From NCBI GenBank assembly GCA_913774955.1, contig CAJYKV010000015.1:186001-250000 (forward strand): DNA of 64,000 bases. Direction: 5' to 3'. Position 1 is the first letter of the stretch. The number at the start of each line of letters is the position of its first letter. Under the pieces are notes generated by a model. The model had not been told where the DNA came from and ran no database searches. It saw only the letters and a list, made by a program, of their open reading frames with translations. This DNA comes from an uncultured Acidovorax sp. GTDB lineage: Bacteria; Pseudomonadota; Gammaproteobacteria; Burkholderiales; Burkholderiaceae_C. This document shows positions 55,012 to 64,000 of the stretch, one piece after another. The position numbers and the translations under genes were made by a program.

Positions 55012-56034
55012 TCACTCCTCGATCTTGGCGAACTGGACGATCTTGCGGTACTTGGCCACTTCGGAGGCCAGGTAGGCGTCGAGATCCACGGAGGGAGAGG
55101 CCACGACCGATCCGCTGGCTTCCATCTTCTTGCGGAACTCCGGCGCCTGCAGGGCTTCGCGCGTCACCTTGCGCAGCTTGTCGGCCACCGGGCGCGGCAG
55201 GTTGGCGGGGCCCATCAGCGCGAACCACACGTTGATGTCCACGTTCTTGAACTGCGGCAGCTCGGCCAGGGCCGGGATGTCGGGCGTGATCGCCGAGCGG
55301 CGGGCTTCCGTAGTGCCCAGCGCCACCACCTTGCCGCTGCGGATGTGCGGCAGGCCGCTGGAGAGCACGAACACGCCGAACTCGATGTTGTTGCCCAGCA
55401 GGTCGTTGGTGAGCGGCGCCACGCCGCGGTAGGGGATGTGCGTCATGAAGAGCTGGCCCTGCTCCTTGACCATCTCGCCGGCCAGGTGGAGCGACGTGCC
55501 CACGCCCGAACTGCCGTAGCTGGTCTTGCCCGGCTGCGAGCGCACGCGCTGCACGAACTCGGCCGCGGTCTTCACGCCCGAGCCGGTGGACGCCACCAGC
55601 ACCAGCGGCTGCGAGGCGATGAGCGACAGCGCCGTGAAATCCTTCACGTCGTACTTGACCTTCTTCGTGACGAGCCGGTTGATCGCGATCTCGTTGCTCG
55701 CGCCCAGCAGCAGCGTGTAGCCGTCCGGCGCGCTGCTGGCCACCTTCTGCGCGCCGATCGCGCCGCCTGCGCCGCCCAGGTTCTCGATCACCACCGGCAC
55801 GCCCAGGCGCGTGGAGAGCTCCGGTGCCAGGGTGCGGGCCGTCAGGTCGGTGCTGCCGCCGGGCGGATAGCCCACGACCAGCGTGATCGGCTTGGTGGGC
55901 CAGGCATCCTGCGCGAGGGCGGCCTGCGGGCCGGCGAAGGCAGCGGCCAGGGCGAGCGGCGCAAGCAGGGCGAGCGCGCCGCGGCGGGTCGAACCCGCGC
56001 GCGCGGGCGCACGGTGGTGGCGGAACAAGGGCAT
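55012..56034 (-). CDS. Bug/TctC-family periplasmic substrate-binding receptor
   Basis: 340 residues from MPLFRHHRAPARAG. The signal peptide ends AALAQ. Bug marks: WPTKPITLVVGYPPGGSTDLTARTL, PVVIENLGGAGGAIGAQKVA, GYTLLLGASNEIAINRLVTKKVKYD, MTHIPYRGVAPLTNDLLGNNIEFG and NVWFALMGPANLPRPVADKL. The next gene on the strand encodes the aspartoacylase-like enzyme, and a LysR gene on the same strand lies upstream (57102). Confidence 0.92.
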   Translation of the reverse strand: MPLFRHHRAPARAGSTRRGALALLAPLALAAAFAGPQAALAQDAWPTKPITLVVGYPPGGSTDLTARTLAPELSTRLGVPVVIENLGGAGGAIGAQKVASSAPDGYTLLLGASNEIAINRLVTKKVKYDVKDFTALSLIASQPLVLVASTGSGVKTAAEFVQRVRSQPGKTSYGSSGVGTSLHLAGEMVKEQGQLFMTHIPYRGVAPLTNDLLGNNIEFGVFVLSSGLPHIRSGKVVALGTTEARRSAITPDIPALAELPQFKNVDINVWFALMGPANLPRPVADKLRKVTREALQAPEFRKKMEASGSVVASPSVDLDAYLASEVAKYRKIVQFAKIEE

Positions 56035-56151
56035 GAAAGGTCTCCGTGGGCGGTGGAATGGGGTGGGCCCGATTGTGGGATTCCCCTGCCGGCAGTCCGT
56101 GCCAAAACGGCACGCAGTGGTGCTGTTTTGGCACACGAAGATTGCGGGCGT

Positions 56152-57102
56152 TCAGCTGCGCGAAAGCGCTTGCCACACGGCCTCGGCGGCCTCCGTGAGC
56201 CGGCGCTTGGGCCGCACCAGGCGCACGTCGAACCGCAGTTCCAGCCGCCGGTCGCCCGCGGGGGCCAGCCGGCCGCTCTGGCAATCCGGGCGCACCATCG
56301 ACCACGGCAGCCACGCCACGCCCAGGCCGCGGTGCACGTACTCGTACTGCGCATCGGCCGAGTCGCATTCGATGATGCGGCGCAGCCGCGGCGCCAGCGG
56401 ATGCCGCGCGAGCAGGTCCTCCACCAGCCGCCCCAGCGCCAGCGTGTCCGCGTACGCGAGGTAGGGGACGGCCGGGCCGGTGGGCGACAGCGCGTGCTGC
56501 GGCGCACCCTGCGCGTTCGCCCGCGATACCGGCACCAGCCGGTCGGACGCGAGCGTGGCGTGCGCATAGGCGCGGCCGTCCAGGCGCACTTCCAGCGCCG
56601 CATGGTGGTAGCCGAGCCAGAGGTCGGCCTCGCCGCGCTCCAGCATCGCCACGGTCTGCGCCAGCCCGTTGGTGACCACGTGCAGCTCCGCGGTCCGCAG
56701 CGTCGCGCGCATGCGCGGCAGCGCATCCGCCAGCACCGTGCGCGCCAGCGTGCGGCCCGTGGCGAGGGTCACCGACCGCGCCTGCCGCCCGGCGATGGCG
56801 CGCAACTCGTCCTGCGACTGCGCCAGCTCCCGCGCCAACTGCTCCGCCGTCGCGAGAAACGCCGTGCCCGCCGCGGTCAGCCGCACCGGGCCGCCCGCGC
56901 CAGAGCGGCTGCGGGCATCGGTATCGGGGGCCGGTTCACCCTCCGTGCCGCCGCGCTCCACCAGCGCCGTGCCCGCCCAGGCTTCGAGCGCCCGGATGCG
57001 CCGGCCGAATGCCGGATGCGTGACATGCCGCGACTCGGCCGCGCGCGTGAAGCTGCGCTCGCGTGCCAGGGCGATGAAGTCTTCCACCCATTTGAGCTGC
57101 AT
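56152..57102 (-). CDS. LysR-family transcriptional regulator
   Basis: 316 residues. The DNA-binding domain is WVEDFIALARERSFTRAAESRHVTHPAFGRRIRALEAWAGTALVERG, with a Gly/Ser-rich insertion near residue 55-70 before the rest of the helix-turn-helix region (LTAAGTAFLATAEQL). The sensor domain follows. It lies 117 bp upstream of the Bug gene on the same strand and probably controls the Bug and aspartoacylase pair. Confidence 0.92.
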   Translation of the reverse strand: MQLKWVEDFIALARERSFTRAAESRHVTHPAFGRRIRALEAWAGTALVERGGTEGEPAPDTDARSRSGAGGPVRLTAAGTAFLATAEQLARELAQSQDELRAIAGRQARSVTLATGRTLARTVLADALPRMRATLRTAELHVVTNGLAQTVAMLERGEADLWLGYHHAALEVRLDGRAYAHATLASDRLVPVSRANAQGAPQHALSPTGPAVPYLAYADTLALGRLVEDLLARHPLAPRLRRIIECDSADAQYEYVHRGLGVAWLPWSMVRPDCQSGRLAPAGDRRLELRFDVRLVRPKRRLTEAAEAVWQALSRS

Positions 57103-57180
57103 GGCGCGGTCTGGTGCGGGGGGGCGGCAGCGGTGGATCGTCCGGCCGCTGCGGCCTGCGGTTCGTGAGCTGGCCGGTTG

Positions 57181-58005
57181 TCAGCCCCGCGCCGCGTTCA
57201 GCGCAGCGCGCGTGGCCAGCGCCGCCTGCCGGGCCGCTGCGGCAAAGCCGTCGTCCGCGCTCGCGTACAGGATGGCGCGCGAGGAGTTCACCACGATCGG
57301 GCCGTCCGGCCGCAGCCCGGCGCGCACCGTGGCCGCCGCATCGCCGCCCTGGGCGCCCACGCCCGGAATGAGCAGCGGCAGCGTGGGGGCGAGGGCGCGC
57401 ACGCGCTCGATCTCGGCGGGGTAGGTGGCGCCCACCACCAGGCCGAGCTGGCCGTTGCGGTTCCAGGGACCCTGGGCCTGGCGCGCGACGTGCTCGAACA
57501 GCAGCGGCTGTCCGTCCACGCTCGCCAGGCGCTGGCTCTGCAGGTCGTCGCCGCCCGGGTTGGAGGTGCGGCACAGCAGGAAGGCGCCCTTGCCGTGGTA
57601 GGCCAGGTAGGGCTCGATCGAATCGAAGCCCATGAACGGCGAGAGCGTCACCGCGTCGGCGCCGTAGCGCTCGAAGGCCTCGATCGCGTACTGCTGGGCG
57701 GTGGAGCCGATGTCGCCGCGCTTGGCGTCGAGGATCACCGGCACGTGCGGCGCGGTGGCGCGCATGTGCCGCACCAGGCGTTCCAGCTGCTCTTCCGCGC
57801 GGTGCGCCGCGAAATACGCGATCTGCGGCTTGAAAGCGCAGGCGAGGTCGGCCGTGGCATCGACGATCGCCGCGCAGAAGTCGTAGATCCGGCCGGCGTC
57901 GCCGCGCAGGCCGGCGGGAAAGCGCGCGGGCTCGGGGTCCAGGCCCACGCAGAGCAGGGAGTCGTTGCGCGCGGTCGCGTCCCGCAACTGTTCGAGAAAG
58001 GTCAT
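57181..58005 (-). CDS. pyrF: Orotidine 5'-phosphate decarboxylase (type 2)
   Basis: 274 residues. The active-site segment [18 protein letters not shown] is intact, with [13 protein letters not shown] near the start and [11 protein letters not shown] near the end. It makes UMP from orotidine monophosphate in pyrimidine synthesis. The length and sequence fit the longer PyrF type of betaproteobacteria. It follows pgk by 35 bp on the same strand. Confidence 0.96.
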   Translation of the reverse strand: MTFLEQLRDATARNDSLLCVGLDPEPARFPAGLRGDAGRIYDFCAAIVDATADLACAFKPQIAYFAAHRAEEQLERLVRHMRATAPHVPVILDAKRGDIGSTAQQYAIEAFERYGADAVTLSPFMGFDSIEPYLAYHGKGAFLLCRTSNPGGDDLQSQRLASVDGQPLLFEHVARQAQGPWNRNGQLGLVVGATYPAEIERVRALAPTLPLLIPGVGAQGGDAAATVRAGLRPDGPIVVNSSRAILYASADDGFAAAARQAALATRAALNAARG

Positions 58006-58040
58006 GGCCGGCAATCGTCGGGTCGGAGGGATCGGTCCGC

Positions 58041-59237
58041 TCACGCGGCGCGGGCGCGTTTCTGCAGGATCTCGAAGGCCGGCAGTTCCTTGCCCTCCAG
58101 CACTTCCAGGAAGGCTCCGCCGCCGGTGGAGATGTAGCCCACGTCCTTCTCGATGCCGTACTTGGCGATGGCGGCCAGCGTGTCGCCGCCGCCCGCGATG
58201 CTGAACGCAGCGCTCTGCGCGATCGCGCGCGCGATGGTTTCCGTGCCGTGCGAGAAGGCGTCGAACTCGAACACGCCCACCGGGCCGTTCCAGACGATGG
58301 TGCCGGCGGACTGCAGCTGCGCGGCCAGGCGCTTCGCCGTCTCCGGGCCGATGTCCAGGATCAGGTCGTCCTCGGCCACGTCGGCCGCGGCCTTCACCGT
58401 GGCGGGGGCGTCCGCAGCGAAGGTCTTGGCCACCACCACGTCGGTGGGAATCGGCACCTCGGCGCCGCGCGCCTTCATGGCCTCGATCACGGCTTTCGCC
58501 TCGCCCACGAGGTCGGCTTCGGCCAGGCTCTTGCCGATCGGCAGGCCGGCGGCCAGCATGAAGGTGTTGGCGATGCCGCCGCCCACGATGAGCTGGTCCA
58601 CCTTGTCGGCCAGGCTCTTGAGGATGGTCAGCTTGGTGGACACCTTGCTGCCCGCCACGATCGCGGCCAGCGGGCGGGCCGGCTGGGCCAGCGCCTTGCT
58701 GATGGCATCGATCTCGGCCGACAGCAGCGGGCCGGCGCAGGCCACCTTCGCGTACTCGGCGATGCCGTAGGTCGTGCCCTCGGCACGGTGCGCGGTGCCG
58801 AAGGCGTCGTTCACGTAGATGTCGCAGAGCTTGGCCATCTTCTGCGCCAGCTCCGGCTTGTTCTTCTTCTCGCCCACGTTCACGCGGCAGTTCTCGAGCA
58901 GCACCACCTGGCCCGGCTGCACCTGCACGCCGTCGACCCAGTCGGCCACCAGCGGCACGTCGCAGCCGAGCAGTTCCGCCAGCCGCGCGGCCACGGGCGC
59001 GAGCGAGTCGGCGGGCGTGAGCGTGCCCTCCGTGGGGCGGCCCAGGTGGCTCGTCACCATGACCGCGGCGCCCGCGTCCAGCGCCATCCGGATGCACGGC
59101 ACCGAGGCGCGGATGCGCGTGTCTTCGGTGATGCGGCCGTCGTCGTCCTGGGGCACGTTCAGATCGGCGCGGATGAACACGCGCTGGCCACGGGCCTGGC
59201 CCTGGGCGCAGAGGTCGGAGAAGCGGAGGATTTGCAT
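58041..59237 (-). CDS. pgk: Phosphoglycerate kinase
   Basis: 398 residues. Pgk signatures: [102 protein letters not shown] and the terminal [12 protein letters not shown] and [15 protein letters not shown]. It makes ATP from 1,3-bisphosphoglycerate in glycolysis. Length is normal for the family. Confidence 0.98.
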   Translation of the reverse strand: MQILRFSDLCAQGQARGQRVFIRADLNVPQDDDGRITEDTRIRASVPCIRMALDAGAAVMVTSHLGRPTEGTLTPADSLAPVAARLAELLGCDVPLVADWVDGVQVQPGQVVLLENCRVNVGEKKNKPELAQKMAKLCDIYVNDAFGTAHRAEGTTYGIAEYAKVACAGPLLSAEIDAISKALAQPARPLAAIVAGSKVSTKLTILKSLADKVDQLIVGGGIANTFMLAAGLPIGKSLAEADLVGEAKAVIEAMKARGAEVPIPTDVVVAKTFAADAPATVKAAADVAEDDLILDIGPETAKRLAAQLQSAGTIVWNGPVGVFEFDAFSHGTETIARAIAQSAAFSIAGGGDTLAAIAKYGIEKDVGYISTGGGAFLEVLEGKELPAFEILQKRARAA

Positions 59238-59392
59238 GGAGAAGACAGGAGGATGTGGAAAAGCCCGGCGGCCGCGACAAGGCGGCGCACGCGGACGGTC
59301 GCGGAAAAAAACTGCGGGCGATTGTAGGCGCCGCACCGCCGGCACCGCCGTAGGCGGCAGGCTACAGGCGGCTGGGCCGCGGTGGCGCTGCG

Positions 59393-59728
59393 CTACCAGC
59401 CCAGTCCGATGTGCAGCGGCAGGTAGACCGCCATGCCCACGCAGATCGTGCCCAGGATGCCCCGGCGCCAGAAGTAATACGCCGAAGCGCAGACCAGCGC
59501 CGGCAGGCGCGCATCCTTCAGCGTGTCGATGAATTCGCCGCCCGCCATGAAGAGCTCCGGCGCGAGCACGGCCGCCAGCGCCGCGAGCGGGGCGTATTTC
59601 AGGCCGCGCTTGAGCCACGAGGGCATCGGCACTTCGTTCTCGGGAATCATGAAGAACGCGCGCGTGACCAGCGTGATCACTCCCAGCCCGACGATCGCGA
59701 TCACGGTTTCGGTCACCGACGCGCCCAT
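59393..59728 (-). CDS. azlD: AzlD-family branched-chain amino-acid exporter subunit
   Basis: 111 residues with four hydrophobic segments, starting [26 protein letters not shown], with GGGGAGG upstream. The segment [20 protein letters not shown] is typical of AzlD. It is the small partner of AzlC, whose gene lies 31 bp upstream. Confidence 0.92.
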   Translation of the reverse strand: MGASVTETVIAIVGLGVITLVTRAFFMIPENEVPMPSWLKRGLKYAPLAALAAVLAPELFMAGGEFIDTLKDARLPALVCASAYYFWRRGILGTICVGMAVYLPLHIGLGW

Positions 59729-59759
59729 GCCGCCTCCCCGCCGCTGCAACGGCTGTCCG

Positions 59760-60626
59760 TCATGGATGTTCCTCCTCACGCAGCGGCACCACGTCGCCGT
59801 CCTCCACGTGCTTCTTCTCGTCGGGCCGCAGCTTGCCGTGCGCGGGCACCAGGCGCACCTCCGGCTTGCGGCGCAGGTGGCGGTCCACCGCCTCGATCAG
59901 CAGCCCCGCGGCCACGGCGGCCGCGATCGCCACCAGGATGTTGAGCTTGAGCGGCAGCGCGAATGCCGCGATCGCCGCGGTCATCGCCACGCCCGTGGCG
60001 ATCCAGGTGGCGCGGTCGAACAGCATTGACAGCAGCACGCCCAGCAGCGCGAGCACACCCGCGAAACCCAGTCCCCACGACAGCGGCACCACGTTCGCGA
60101 GCAGGATGCCGGCGATCGACGGAATCTGCCAGGAGCACCAGTTGAGCACCGCCGCCCCCCAGAAATACGGTACCTGCTCGGCCTGCGGCGCGGGCCGGGG
60201 GAAGCGCTTCATGAACGCGACGAAGATGACGTCGCCGCTGAAGTACCCCACCGCGAGCCGCTGGCGGCGCGGCAGCCACGCGAAATAGCTGCGCCACATG
60301 CTGCTGAAGATCACGAAGCGCAGGTTCACGCAGCAGGCGGCGAGCCACATCACCCAGAGCGGCGCGCCGGCCGCGAGCAGCGGCAGCACGGTGAGCTGCG
60401 CGCTGCCGGCATACACCGCGAGCGACATGAAGATCGCCAGGCCCGCGGGCATGCCGCTCTTGACCATCGCCACGCCGGTCACGAGCCCCCAGGCGCCGAT
60501 GCCCACGCTGGTGCCGATCATGTCGGTCATGCCGGTGCGGAAGTACGGATGCCGCACCATCTCGCCCACCGACTGCGGCACGGGCCCCTCCGGCGCCCGG
60601 GCGGGCAGGTCGCCGGGCACGCTCAT
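59760..60626 (-). CDS. azlC: AzlC-family branched-chain amino-acid permease
   Basis: 288 residues. AzlC marks: [49 protein letters not shown] and [19 protein letters not shown]. The longer C-terminal tail after the last membrane segment is charged and ends EEEHP. It starts inside the fmt stop (ATGA), an unusual coupling of a transport gene to fmt. Confidence 0.92.
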   Translation of the reverse strand: MSVPGDLPARAPEGPVPQSVGEMVRHPYFRTGMTDMIGTSVGIGAWGLVTGVAMVKSGMPAGLAIFMSLAVYAGSAQLTVLPLLAAGAPLWVMWLAACCVNLRFVIFSSMWRSYFAWLPRRQRLAVGYFSGDVIFVAFMKRFPRPAPQAEQVPYFWGAAVLNWCSWQIPSIAGILLANVVPLSWGLGFAGVLALLGVLLSMLFDRATWIATGVAMTAAIAAFALPLKLNILVAIAAAVAAGLLIEAVDRHLRRKPEVRLVPAHGKLRPDEKKHVEDGDVVPLREEEHP

Positions 60627-61612
60627 GCAGCTGCTCCACCGCCGAGCACCATACCCGGCGCGAGCGGATGGCCGCGCAGGAAATCGGCCACGGCCAGGCG
60701 CTTGCCGCCGGCGCGCTGCAGCACCGTGAGGCGCAACACGCCGGCCGCTCCGTCCGCGGCACCGCAGGCCACGTCCACGCCGCCGCCATCGACCTGCAGG
60801 ATCTCGCCGGGCTTCGCGCCTGCAGCAGGCGGCTCCCGCAGGGGCTCGCAGGCCCAGACTTTGATGGTCTCGGCGCCGCACGACGTCGAGGCGCCCGGGA
60901 ACGGATCGAAGGCGCGCACGCGCCGTCCGATGGCCTCGGCCGGCAGCCGCCAGTCGATCGCGCTCTCGGCCTTGTCGATCTTGTGCGCGTAGGTCACGCC
61001 TTCGGCGGGCTGCGGCGTGGCGGTGAGGCCGCCGCAGCCCGCCAGCTCCAGCGCCTCGACGATCATCCGGCCGCCCAGGTCGGCCAGCCGGTCGTGCAGC
61101 GTGGCCGTGGTGTCCGCGGGTGCGATGGGCGTCTTCTCGGTGAGCAGCATCGCGCCGGTGTCCAGGCCCGCGTCCATCTGCATGATGGTCACGCCCGTCT
61201 CGGCATCGCCGGCCTCGATGGCGCGGTGGATGGGCGCGGCGCCGCGCCAGCGCGGCAGCAGGCTCGCGTGGATGTTCAGGCAGCCCAGGCGCGGCAGGTC
61301 CAGCACCCACTGCGGCAGGATGAGCCCGTAGGCCGCGACCACCATCGCATCGGCGCCGGCCGCTTCCAGCGCGGCGCGCGCGGCGGCGGCATCCTCGGCG
61401 TACTTGCCGTCCAGCCGCAGCCCGCGCGGCTGCGCCACCGCGATGCCGTGGGCGAGGGCGCACTGCTTGACGGGCGACGCCTGCAGCTTCATGCCCCGGC
61501 CGGCGGGGCGGTCGGGCTGGGTGAGGACGAGGGGGACGCGGATGCCTGCGGCGAGCAGGCGCTCCAGGGCCACCCGCGCGAAGTCGGGCGTGCCCGCGAA
61601 AATGATCTTCAT
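60623..61612 (-). CDS. fmt: Methionyl-tRNA formyltransferase
   Basis: 329 residues. Family marks: [23 protein letters not shown], the [14 protein letters not shown] loop, [24 protein letters not shown] and the C-terminal tRNA-binding domain ([28 protein letters not shown]). It formylates Met on initiator tRNA. The def gene lies two genes upstream on the same strand. Confidence 0.97.
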   Translation of the reverse strand: MKIIFAGTPDFARVALERLLAAGIRVPLVLTQPDRPAGRGMKLQASPVKQCALAHGIAVAQPRGLRLDGKYAEDAAAARAALEAAGADAMVVAAYGLILPQWVLDLPRLGCLNIHASLLPRWRGAAPIHRAIEAGDAETGVTIMQMDAGLDTGAMLLTEKTPIAPADTTATLHDRLADLGGRMIVEALELAGCGGLTATPQPAEGVTYAHKIDKAESAIDWRLPAEAIGRRVRAFDPFPGASTSCGAETIKVWACEPLREPPAAGAKPGEILQVDGGGVDVACGAADGAAGVLRLTVLQRAGGKRLAVADFLRGHPLAPGMVLGGGAAA

Positions 61613-61651
61613 GGCGGCGGAGGGGGGCGCTCCCGCAGGGGCGCCGAACGG

Positions 61652-62155
61652 TCAGAAATGGAACGGGTCGCGCGGATCGGGCTCGTCGGTGAACATCACC
61701 TTGCGGACCACGCCGTGGCGGTCGATGTGCACGTGCGCGAAGCGGCGCGTGTTCATGTCGTCGAGGAACCGGTAGGTCCAGATGTCGCCGTCGAAGCGCG
61801 CCACCTGCTCCACCCGCATCGGCGGGCCGAAGAAGCGCCGGACATCCTCCACCGGCGTGCCGGCCGGAATGCCCGCGAGGTTCTGGAAGTTGAGGACCTG
61901 GTCGCGCCGCACGAGGCGGCCCTGGGCATCGAAATCGAGGTGGTAGACCTGCCGCCCCATGGGCTGGGTGGTGTAGACCATGCGCTCGCCGCCGCCCGGC
62001 AGCGCCGAGGAGAAGTAGGGCGCGCCCAGCTCGCGCAGCACCGCGTCCCGCGGCGCACCCGGCCGCAGGAAATCGGGCGACGCGCAGGCCACCAGCAGCA
62101 CGGCCAGGCACGCCACCGCGGCGCGGCGCCAGAGCGTGGCCGCGCGTCCGGTCAT
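61652..62155 (-). CDS. Small lipoprotein of the SmpA/OmlA (BamE)-like type
   Basis: 167 residues. A lipobox [11 protein letters not shown] (LVAC) predicts a lipoprotein. The mature part has two repeats of the BamE-like fold pattern ([17 protein letters not shown] ... [34 protein letters not shown] ... [15 protein letters not shown]). It starts inside the def stop (ATGA) and lies before fmt. Envelope attachment is likely; its partner is unknown. Confidence 0.8.
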   Translation of the reverse strand: MTGRAATLWRRAAVACLAVLLVACASPDFLRPGAPRDAVLRELGAPYFSSALPGGGERMVYTTQPMGRQVYHLDFDAQGRLVRRDQVLNFQNLAGIPAGTPVEDVRRFFGPPMRVEQVARFDGDIWTYRFLDDMNTRRFAHVHIDRHGVVRKVMFTDEPDPRDPFHF

Positions 62156-62661
62156 GCCCGCGCCCTTTGCTGCTGCTTGACCAGCTTGGTCTTGATGCGG
62201 TTGCGCTTCAGGGGCGAGAGGTATTCGACGAACACCTTGCCCAGCAGGTGGTCCATCTCGTGCTGGATGCAGATCGCCATCAGGCCCTCGGCCTCGATCT
62301 CGCGCGACTGGCCCTGGGCGTCCAGGGCGCGCACGCGCACGGCGGTGGAGCGCTCGACGCCGTCGTAGATGCCGGGCACCGACAGGCAGCCTTCCTCGCC
62401 GACCTGCTTCTCATCGCTGGCCCAGAGGATCTCGGGATTGATGAGCACCACCGGGGTGTCGCGGTCTTCGGACACGTCCATGGTGATGATCCGTTCGTGC
62501 ACGTCCACCTGCGTGGCCGCCAGGCCGATGCCCTGCGCGTCATACATCGTCTCGAACATGTCGTCCAGCAGCGCACGCACGCGGTCGTCCACCGCCGCGA
62601 CGGGCTGGGCCACCTTGTGCAGGCGGGGATCGGGATAGCAGAGGATGGGAAGGAGGGCCAT
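62152..62661 (-). CDS. def: Peptide deformylase
   Basis: 169 residues. All three motifs are seen: [19 protein letters not shown] (metal Cys) and [10 protein letters not shown] (metal His pair and catalytic Glu). It removes the formyl group from new proteins, the reverse partner of fmt. It diverges from the LysM gene at 62879. Confidence 0.98.
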   Translation of the reverse strand: MALLPILCYPDPRLHKVAQPVAAVDDRVRALLDDMFETMYDAQGIGLAATQVDVHERIITMDVSEDRDTPVVLINPEILWASDEKQVGEEGCLSVPGIYDGVERSTAVRVRALDAQGQSREIEAEGLMAICIQHEMDHLLGKVFVEYLSPLKRNRIKTKLVKQQQRARA

Positions 62662-62878
62662 GGGAGAGACGGGCGGAGATGTCGCTATTTTCGCCACTTT
62701 CGTGCGGCGGCGTCGCGGGCCGGGGCAATAATCATTGCCCGATCCAGGGCTTGGGGCCAGAATCCGCAGAGATTTGTAACGTATCGGCCGGCAAGTTTTG
62801 TCACCAGCAAGACGGCCCGCTGCCAGCGAGGGGCGCTTTGCGATGTGTGCTGACAAGAGCAACGACGGGATCGAGACC

Positions 62879-64000
62879 ATGAAGCCATCTGCCCGCCCGG
62901 GCACTGCCCTGCCGGGCGTCCTGGCGCTGGCCGCGGCAGCAGCGCTGCTGGCCCCCGTGGCCGCGCAGGCGCAGAACTATCCCATCACGTCCGACCAGCG
63001 CGCCACGGCCCAGCAGGTGGCCTCCCGCGGCGTGCCGCTGGCCGAGCTGGCACCCAACGCGCCCGACACCTATGTCGTCAAGCGCGGCGACACGCTCTGG
63101 GCCATCTCCGGCATGTACCTGCTGCGGCCCTGGCGCTGGCCCGAGCTCTGGGGCATGAACCTGCAGTCCATCCCCAACCCGCACCTCATCTTCCCCGGCC
63201 AGACGCTCTACCTCGAGAAGATCGACGGCTACGCCCGGCTGCGCACGGCGCGCGGCGGCACCGGAGGCGATTCCGAGACGGTGCGCGTTTCCCCGCGCAC
63301 GCGCACCGACAGCCTGGCCGGCACCGCGCTGCCCACGCTGCCGCCGCACCTCATCGAGCCGTTCCTGGTCGAGCCGCTGGTGGTGGACGAACTGACCTTC
63401 TCGCAGGCGCCGCGCATCGTGGCCACGGTGGACGAGCGCGTGCTCATGGCGAACGGTGACCGCGCCTATGCCCGCGGCCCGGCCGGCCAGCCGCTGCGCC
63501 TGGAACCCTCGACGCCCCGGCTCTACCGCGTGTTCCGCAACGCCGTCCCCATGAAGGATCCGGAGTCCGGCGAGATCCTGGGCTACGAAGCCCAGTACGT
63601 CGGCCGTGCCGAACTGTTGCGCGGCGAGACCACGGCGGAGACCCGCACGCCCGACGGCGTGACGACCGACGTGGTGCCCGCCACCATCGAGCTCTCCCGC
63701 GCCAAGGAAGAGATCCGCTTCGGCGACCGCCTGCTGCCCGCGCCCGAGCGCGGCTACGCCAGCTACACGCCCCAGGCGCCGCAGTTCGCCGTGGATGCGC
63801 GCGTAGTGTCCATCTACGGCAGCGCGGCCGTGGCGAACGCGGCGCAGAACCAGGTGGTGGCGATCAACCGCGGCACGCGCGACGGCATGCAGCCCGGCCT
63901 CGTGCTCACCGTGCTCACCAAGGGCGAGCGCATCGTCGACAAGACCGATCCGGACCGCGGCACCATCAAGCTGCCGAGCGAGGCCAACGGCACGGGCATG
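62879..64000 (+). CDS. LysM-domain protein, incomplete at the window end
   Basis: 374 residues are visible, open at 64000. A signal peptide ends AAQAQ near residue 32. One LysM motif is at about 64-112 ([31 protein letters not shown]...PGQTLYLEK), which binds peptidoglycan. The rest is a long periplasmic part with no recognised domain. An in-frame ATG at 62843 gives 12 more residues and a purine-rich site upstream; the later start gives a better signal peptide. Such genes commonly lie between def/fmt and dprA in this group, so dprA may follow outside the window (family knowledge). Confidence 0.9.
   Translation, partial: MKPSARPGTALPGVLALAAAAALLAPVAAQAQNYPITSDQRATAQQVASRGVPLAELAPNAPDTYVVKRGDTLWAISGMYLLRPWRWPELWGMNLQSIPNPHLIFPGQTLYLEKIDGYARLRTARGGTGGDSETVRVSPRTRTDSLAGTALPTLPPHLIEPFLVEPLVVDELTFSQAPRIVATVDERVLMANGDRAYARGPAGQPLRLEPSTPRLYRVFRNAVPMKDPESGEILGYEAQYVGRAELLRGETTAETRTPDGVTTDVVPATIELSRAKEEIRFGDRLLPAPERGYASYTPQAPQFAVDARVVSIYGSAAVANAAQNQVVAINRGTRDGMQPGLVLTVLTKGERIVDKTDPDRGTIKLPSEANGTGM

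Overview
The window looks like chromosomal DNA of a high-GC betaproteobacterium of the Comamonadaceae, most like Acidovorax. The grounds are the very high GC content, four orphan Bug/TctC substrate-binding receptors, many LysR regulators next to catabolic genes, IPTL-CTERM-type sorting, and the def-fmt and ssb/uvrA neighbourhoods. The genus is an inference from gene content; no rRNA or tRNA gene was seen.

Layout. 1-4.5 kb: start of an IclR-type regulator, divergent from a Bug receptor, an acyl-CoA ligase, a citryl-CoA lyase-like protein and an SDR, which look like one acid-catabolism operon. 4.6-14.9 kb: signalling genes (PAS-GGDEF, PAS-GAF-GGDEF, GAF-EAL), a DMT exporter divergent from a LysR gene, and a Bug receptor with an alpha/beta hydrolase divergent from another LysR gene. 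A small low-GC patch at 6.1-7.1 kb holds a frameshifted M74-like murein peptidase overlapping a secreted four-cysteine protein, a possible toxic effector and immunity pair. 15.0-17.5 kb: a lower-GC island with a 51-residue protein, a hairpin-rich stretch and a HigB toxin / HigA-ImmA antitoxin pair under a palindromic operator. 17.5-26.2 kb: ssb, ClC transporter, MFS exporter, a secreted ubiquitin fusion, APS kinase and uvrA.

26.2-46.8 kb is a large sugar-acid/sugar catabolic region in two blocks. The left block is a LacI-controlled ABC sugar importer with a cytochrome b561 protein, a gluconolactonase-like protein and a beta-propeller. The right block is a long run of same-strand genes: Bug receptor, PdxA2-like dehydrogenase, enolase-superfamily sugar-acid dehydratase, DapA-like lyase/dehydratase, TRAP transporter with two DctP receptors, a second beta-propeller and two lactonase-type amidohydrolases. 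A LysR gene diverges from its head. Logically, lactones are opened by the amidohydrolases or SMP-30 protein, aldonates are dehydrated by the enolase-family enzyme, and the keto-deoxy acids are processed by the DapA-like enzyme.

46.8-57.1 kb: DUF1501/DUF1800 pair, a NIT-type chemoreceptor, EamA and SMR exporters, an aspartoacylase-like enzyme with a Bug receptor, and a LysR gene. 57.2-64 kb: housekeeping genes pyrF, pgk, azlD, azlC, fmt, a lipoprotein, def, and divergently a LysM protein that runs off the end.

The most striking item is the gene at 21277-22245. It encodes a signal peptide, then a domain matching eukaryotic ubiquitin at 63 of 72 positions by hand alignment and starting exactly at the predicted signal peptidase site, then an anchor-type domain, a Pro-Thr linker and a C-terminal membrane-sorting tail. 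It lacks the Gly-Gly end.
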